Source: Cyanobacteria bacterium SZAS LIN-3 (GTDB lineage: Bacteria; Cyanobacteriota; Vampirovibrionia; Obscuribacterales; Obscuribacteraceae). From it: a DNA stretch of 64,000 nucleotides. The DNA lies in the NCBI GenBank assembly GCA_018266215.1, contig JAFEAV010000016.1:1-64000 (forward strand), read 5' to 3'. Numbering within the stretch: the stretch's first letter is position 1; each line of letters begins with the position of its first letter. Shown here piece after piece: positions 60,961-64,000 of this stretch. The notes below the pieces were generated by a model, which worked only from the letters and a program-made list of their open reading frames with translations, searched no databases and was not told where the DNA came from. The translations under genes and the position numbers were made by a program.

Positions 60961-61716
60961 ATGAACAAGGAAGGCGACGAAAAAGCGCCCGGCCAGCGGG
61001 CCAGTGGCCGCCAGGCAAGGGCCATGACCAGGGCCATTGATATGGTCTCGGAAGAATTTATCGAGAGTTTTTCTCAAACCGGCAAAGACGATGGTCCCGA
61101 AATGCCGGCCAGGCCCTCCCCGGTGCGCGAAGCACTGGCGGCGCGCGACCGCAGAGAAGCTGAGGAAAAGGCCAGAGCCGAGGCGGACAAACCGGCGTTT
61201 AAAGGATTCGGAGCCCTGCTGGCCGGCGGCAACGCCGCCGCGGAACCGGAACCAGCCACTGATCCGACAACACCGGACATCCACGCCGGACCGGGCGTTC
61301 AAACAACAGCTGACGGCTCGGTGATCAAGATCAAAGATACGGTCGGCAAAAAGCGCGGCCTGTACACCTCCCAGCTGCAAAAACCTTCCGCCGAACAAAT
61401 TCAGGAAGCGGCCGTCAAATTTTCCAGACCTGATGCCCGTTCGCAGGTTTCCCCTCCGGCGGAACCACCTGCGCCAGCTGCGCCATTGTCACCGGCTCGC
61501 GCCGAAGCGTCGCAGTTCGCGCCGCCCGCACAAGCTATTCCTGTAGATGTTCATGTAGATAGTCCGGTAGAAAAATCGCACATTCGACGACCAGCTCCGG
61601 TCAAACAAAAAATGATCAAGGAAGAAAGTAGCTGTCCCTTTGCCTGCGCCTTCGGTGAATTTGGCCTGACCTGCCGCCGGCTGCTAGGCTGGATCAAAAG
61701 CGTTTTTGAAAAATGA
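60961..61716 (+). CDS. Proline/alanine-rich protein of unknown function
   Basis: About 251 residues; AGGG lies upstream of the ATG at 60961. Low-complexity, charged and Pro/Ala-rich throughout (PPAEPPAPAAPLSPARAEAS). A short C-terminal segment is distinct: CPFACAFGEFGLTCRRLLGW. No domain recognised. It could be a disordered linker or scaffold protein. Confidence 0.6.
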   Translation: MNKEGDEKAPGQRASGRQARAMTRAIDMVSEEFIESFSQTGKDDGPEMPARPSPVREALAARDRREAEEKARAEADKPAFKGFGALLAGGNAAAEPEPATDPTTPDIHAGPGVQTTADGSVIKIKDTVGKKRGLYTSQLQKPSAEQIQEAAVKFSRPDARSQVSPPAEPPAPAAPLSPARAEASQFAPPAQAIPVDVHVDSPVEKSHIRRPAPVKQKMIKEESSCPFACAFGEFGLTCRRLLGWIKSVFEK

Positions 61717-61898
61717 TCAAGGGCACTCAGTTTGACTGAATAGTGATCTCTGTCGGCATCGGTACACCTGTCAATTTCTTGATGTTCGAAAACGACCTCA
61801 GAAAAACACGCCGCAAAAAGAGCTGGTGAAGGCGTCACTAATTACCGAATGCGAATTAGTTCTATCAGGCCAGATAGCTTACAATAAGTGATCTTTAA

Positions 61899-64000
<2,102 letters not shown>

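Overview
The window reads like a chromosomal segment of a free-living, Gram-negative-type bacterium with about 50-55% GC (by eye). The gene mix fits a non-photosynthetic relative of the cyanobacteria (Vampirovibrionia/'Melainabacteria', Obscuribacterales-like): Ser/Thr kinases with C-terminal leucine-rich repeats, many secreted TPR proteins, an Mla-type lipid transport operon joined to a galactolipid-synthase-like glycosyltransferase, a cyanobacterial-type beta-carbonic anhydrase, and large proteins with Gly/Ala-rich hydrophobic halves. This placement is inference from recalled families; no 16S or marker gene is present. One RNA gene was found (tRNA-Asp). I saw no transposase, prophage or CRISPR array.

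Layout. 0-5 kb: the N-terminus of a GH15 glucoamylase-type enzyme, a DUF1475 membrane protein, a two-gene operon of a secreted protein and a large zincin-like protein, and a secreted PHB-depolymerase-type esterase. 5-16 kb: a DUF2339 membrane protein, a histidine kinase and an OmpR-type regulator separated by an opposed TPR gene, a secreted protein, an M48-like metallopeptidase-like protein, a winged-helix-like membrane protein and tRNA-Asp. 16-19 kb: a MESH1-type HD hydrolase, then an isolated two-gene unit (membrane thioredoxin plus a deoxyribosyltransferase-like/NUDIX fusion) with aberrant codon use and its own strong terminator. 19-25.6 kb: a TPR gene flanked by a 32-nt direct repeat, a C39-like peptidase, a VOC protein, the first receptor-like kinase, a GNAT enzyme and an SDR. 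25.7-31.7 kb: the lipid operon (MlaE, MlaD, GT28), a LOG-domain fusion and two small proteins. 31.7-39 kb: the second receptor-like kinase, a large hybrid two-component protein with C-terminal repeats, a dienelactone hydrolase, a GH30 enzyme and a GlsB/YeaQ protein. 39-47.7 kb: a umuDC-like operon with a protease-dead UmuD, beta-carbonic anhydrase, a receiver-like protein, a ferritin-like protein, AlkA with no usable start codon, the third receptor-like kinase and a fatty-acid desaturase. 48-64 kb: secreted and TPR proteins, a small XRE regulator, a flavin reductase behind a perfect 24-bp palindrome, a PLP decarboxylase-DUF1501-DUF1800 operon, and a secreted KatG cut by the window edge.

How the genes fit together. 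Three themes recur. The first is signalling: three kinase-TM-LRR receptors that share an otherwise unexplained extracytoplasmic module, plus two-component proteins. The second is envelope and lipid work: Mla transport, galactolipid-type glycosyl transfer, desaturation, secreted hydrolases and TPR proteins. The third is damage response: UmuDC, AlkA, KatG, thioredoxin and NUDIX. Genes are packed tightly; five convergent pairs overlap at their 3' ends by 4-35 bp. The strongest leads for something new are the receptor-kinase family, the Gly/Ala-rich module fused to different enzymes, the 17.1-19.0 kb unit, and the ACCATATAC-type motif near the TPR gene and umuD.
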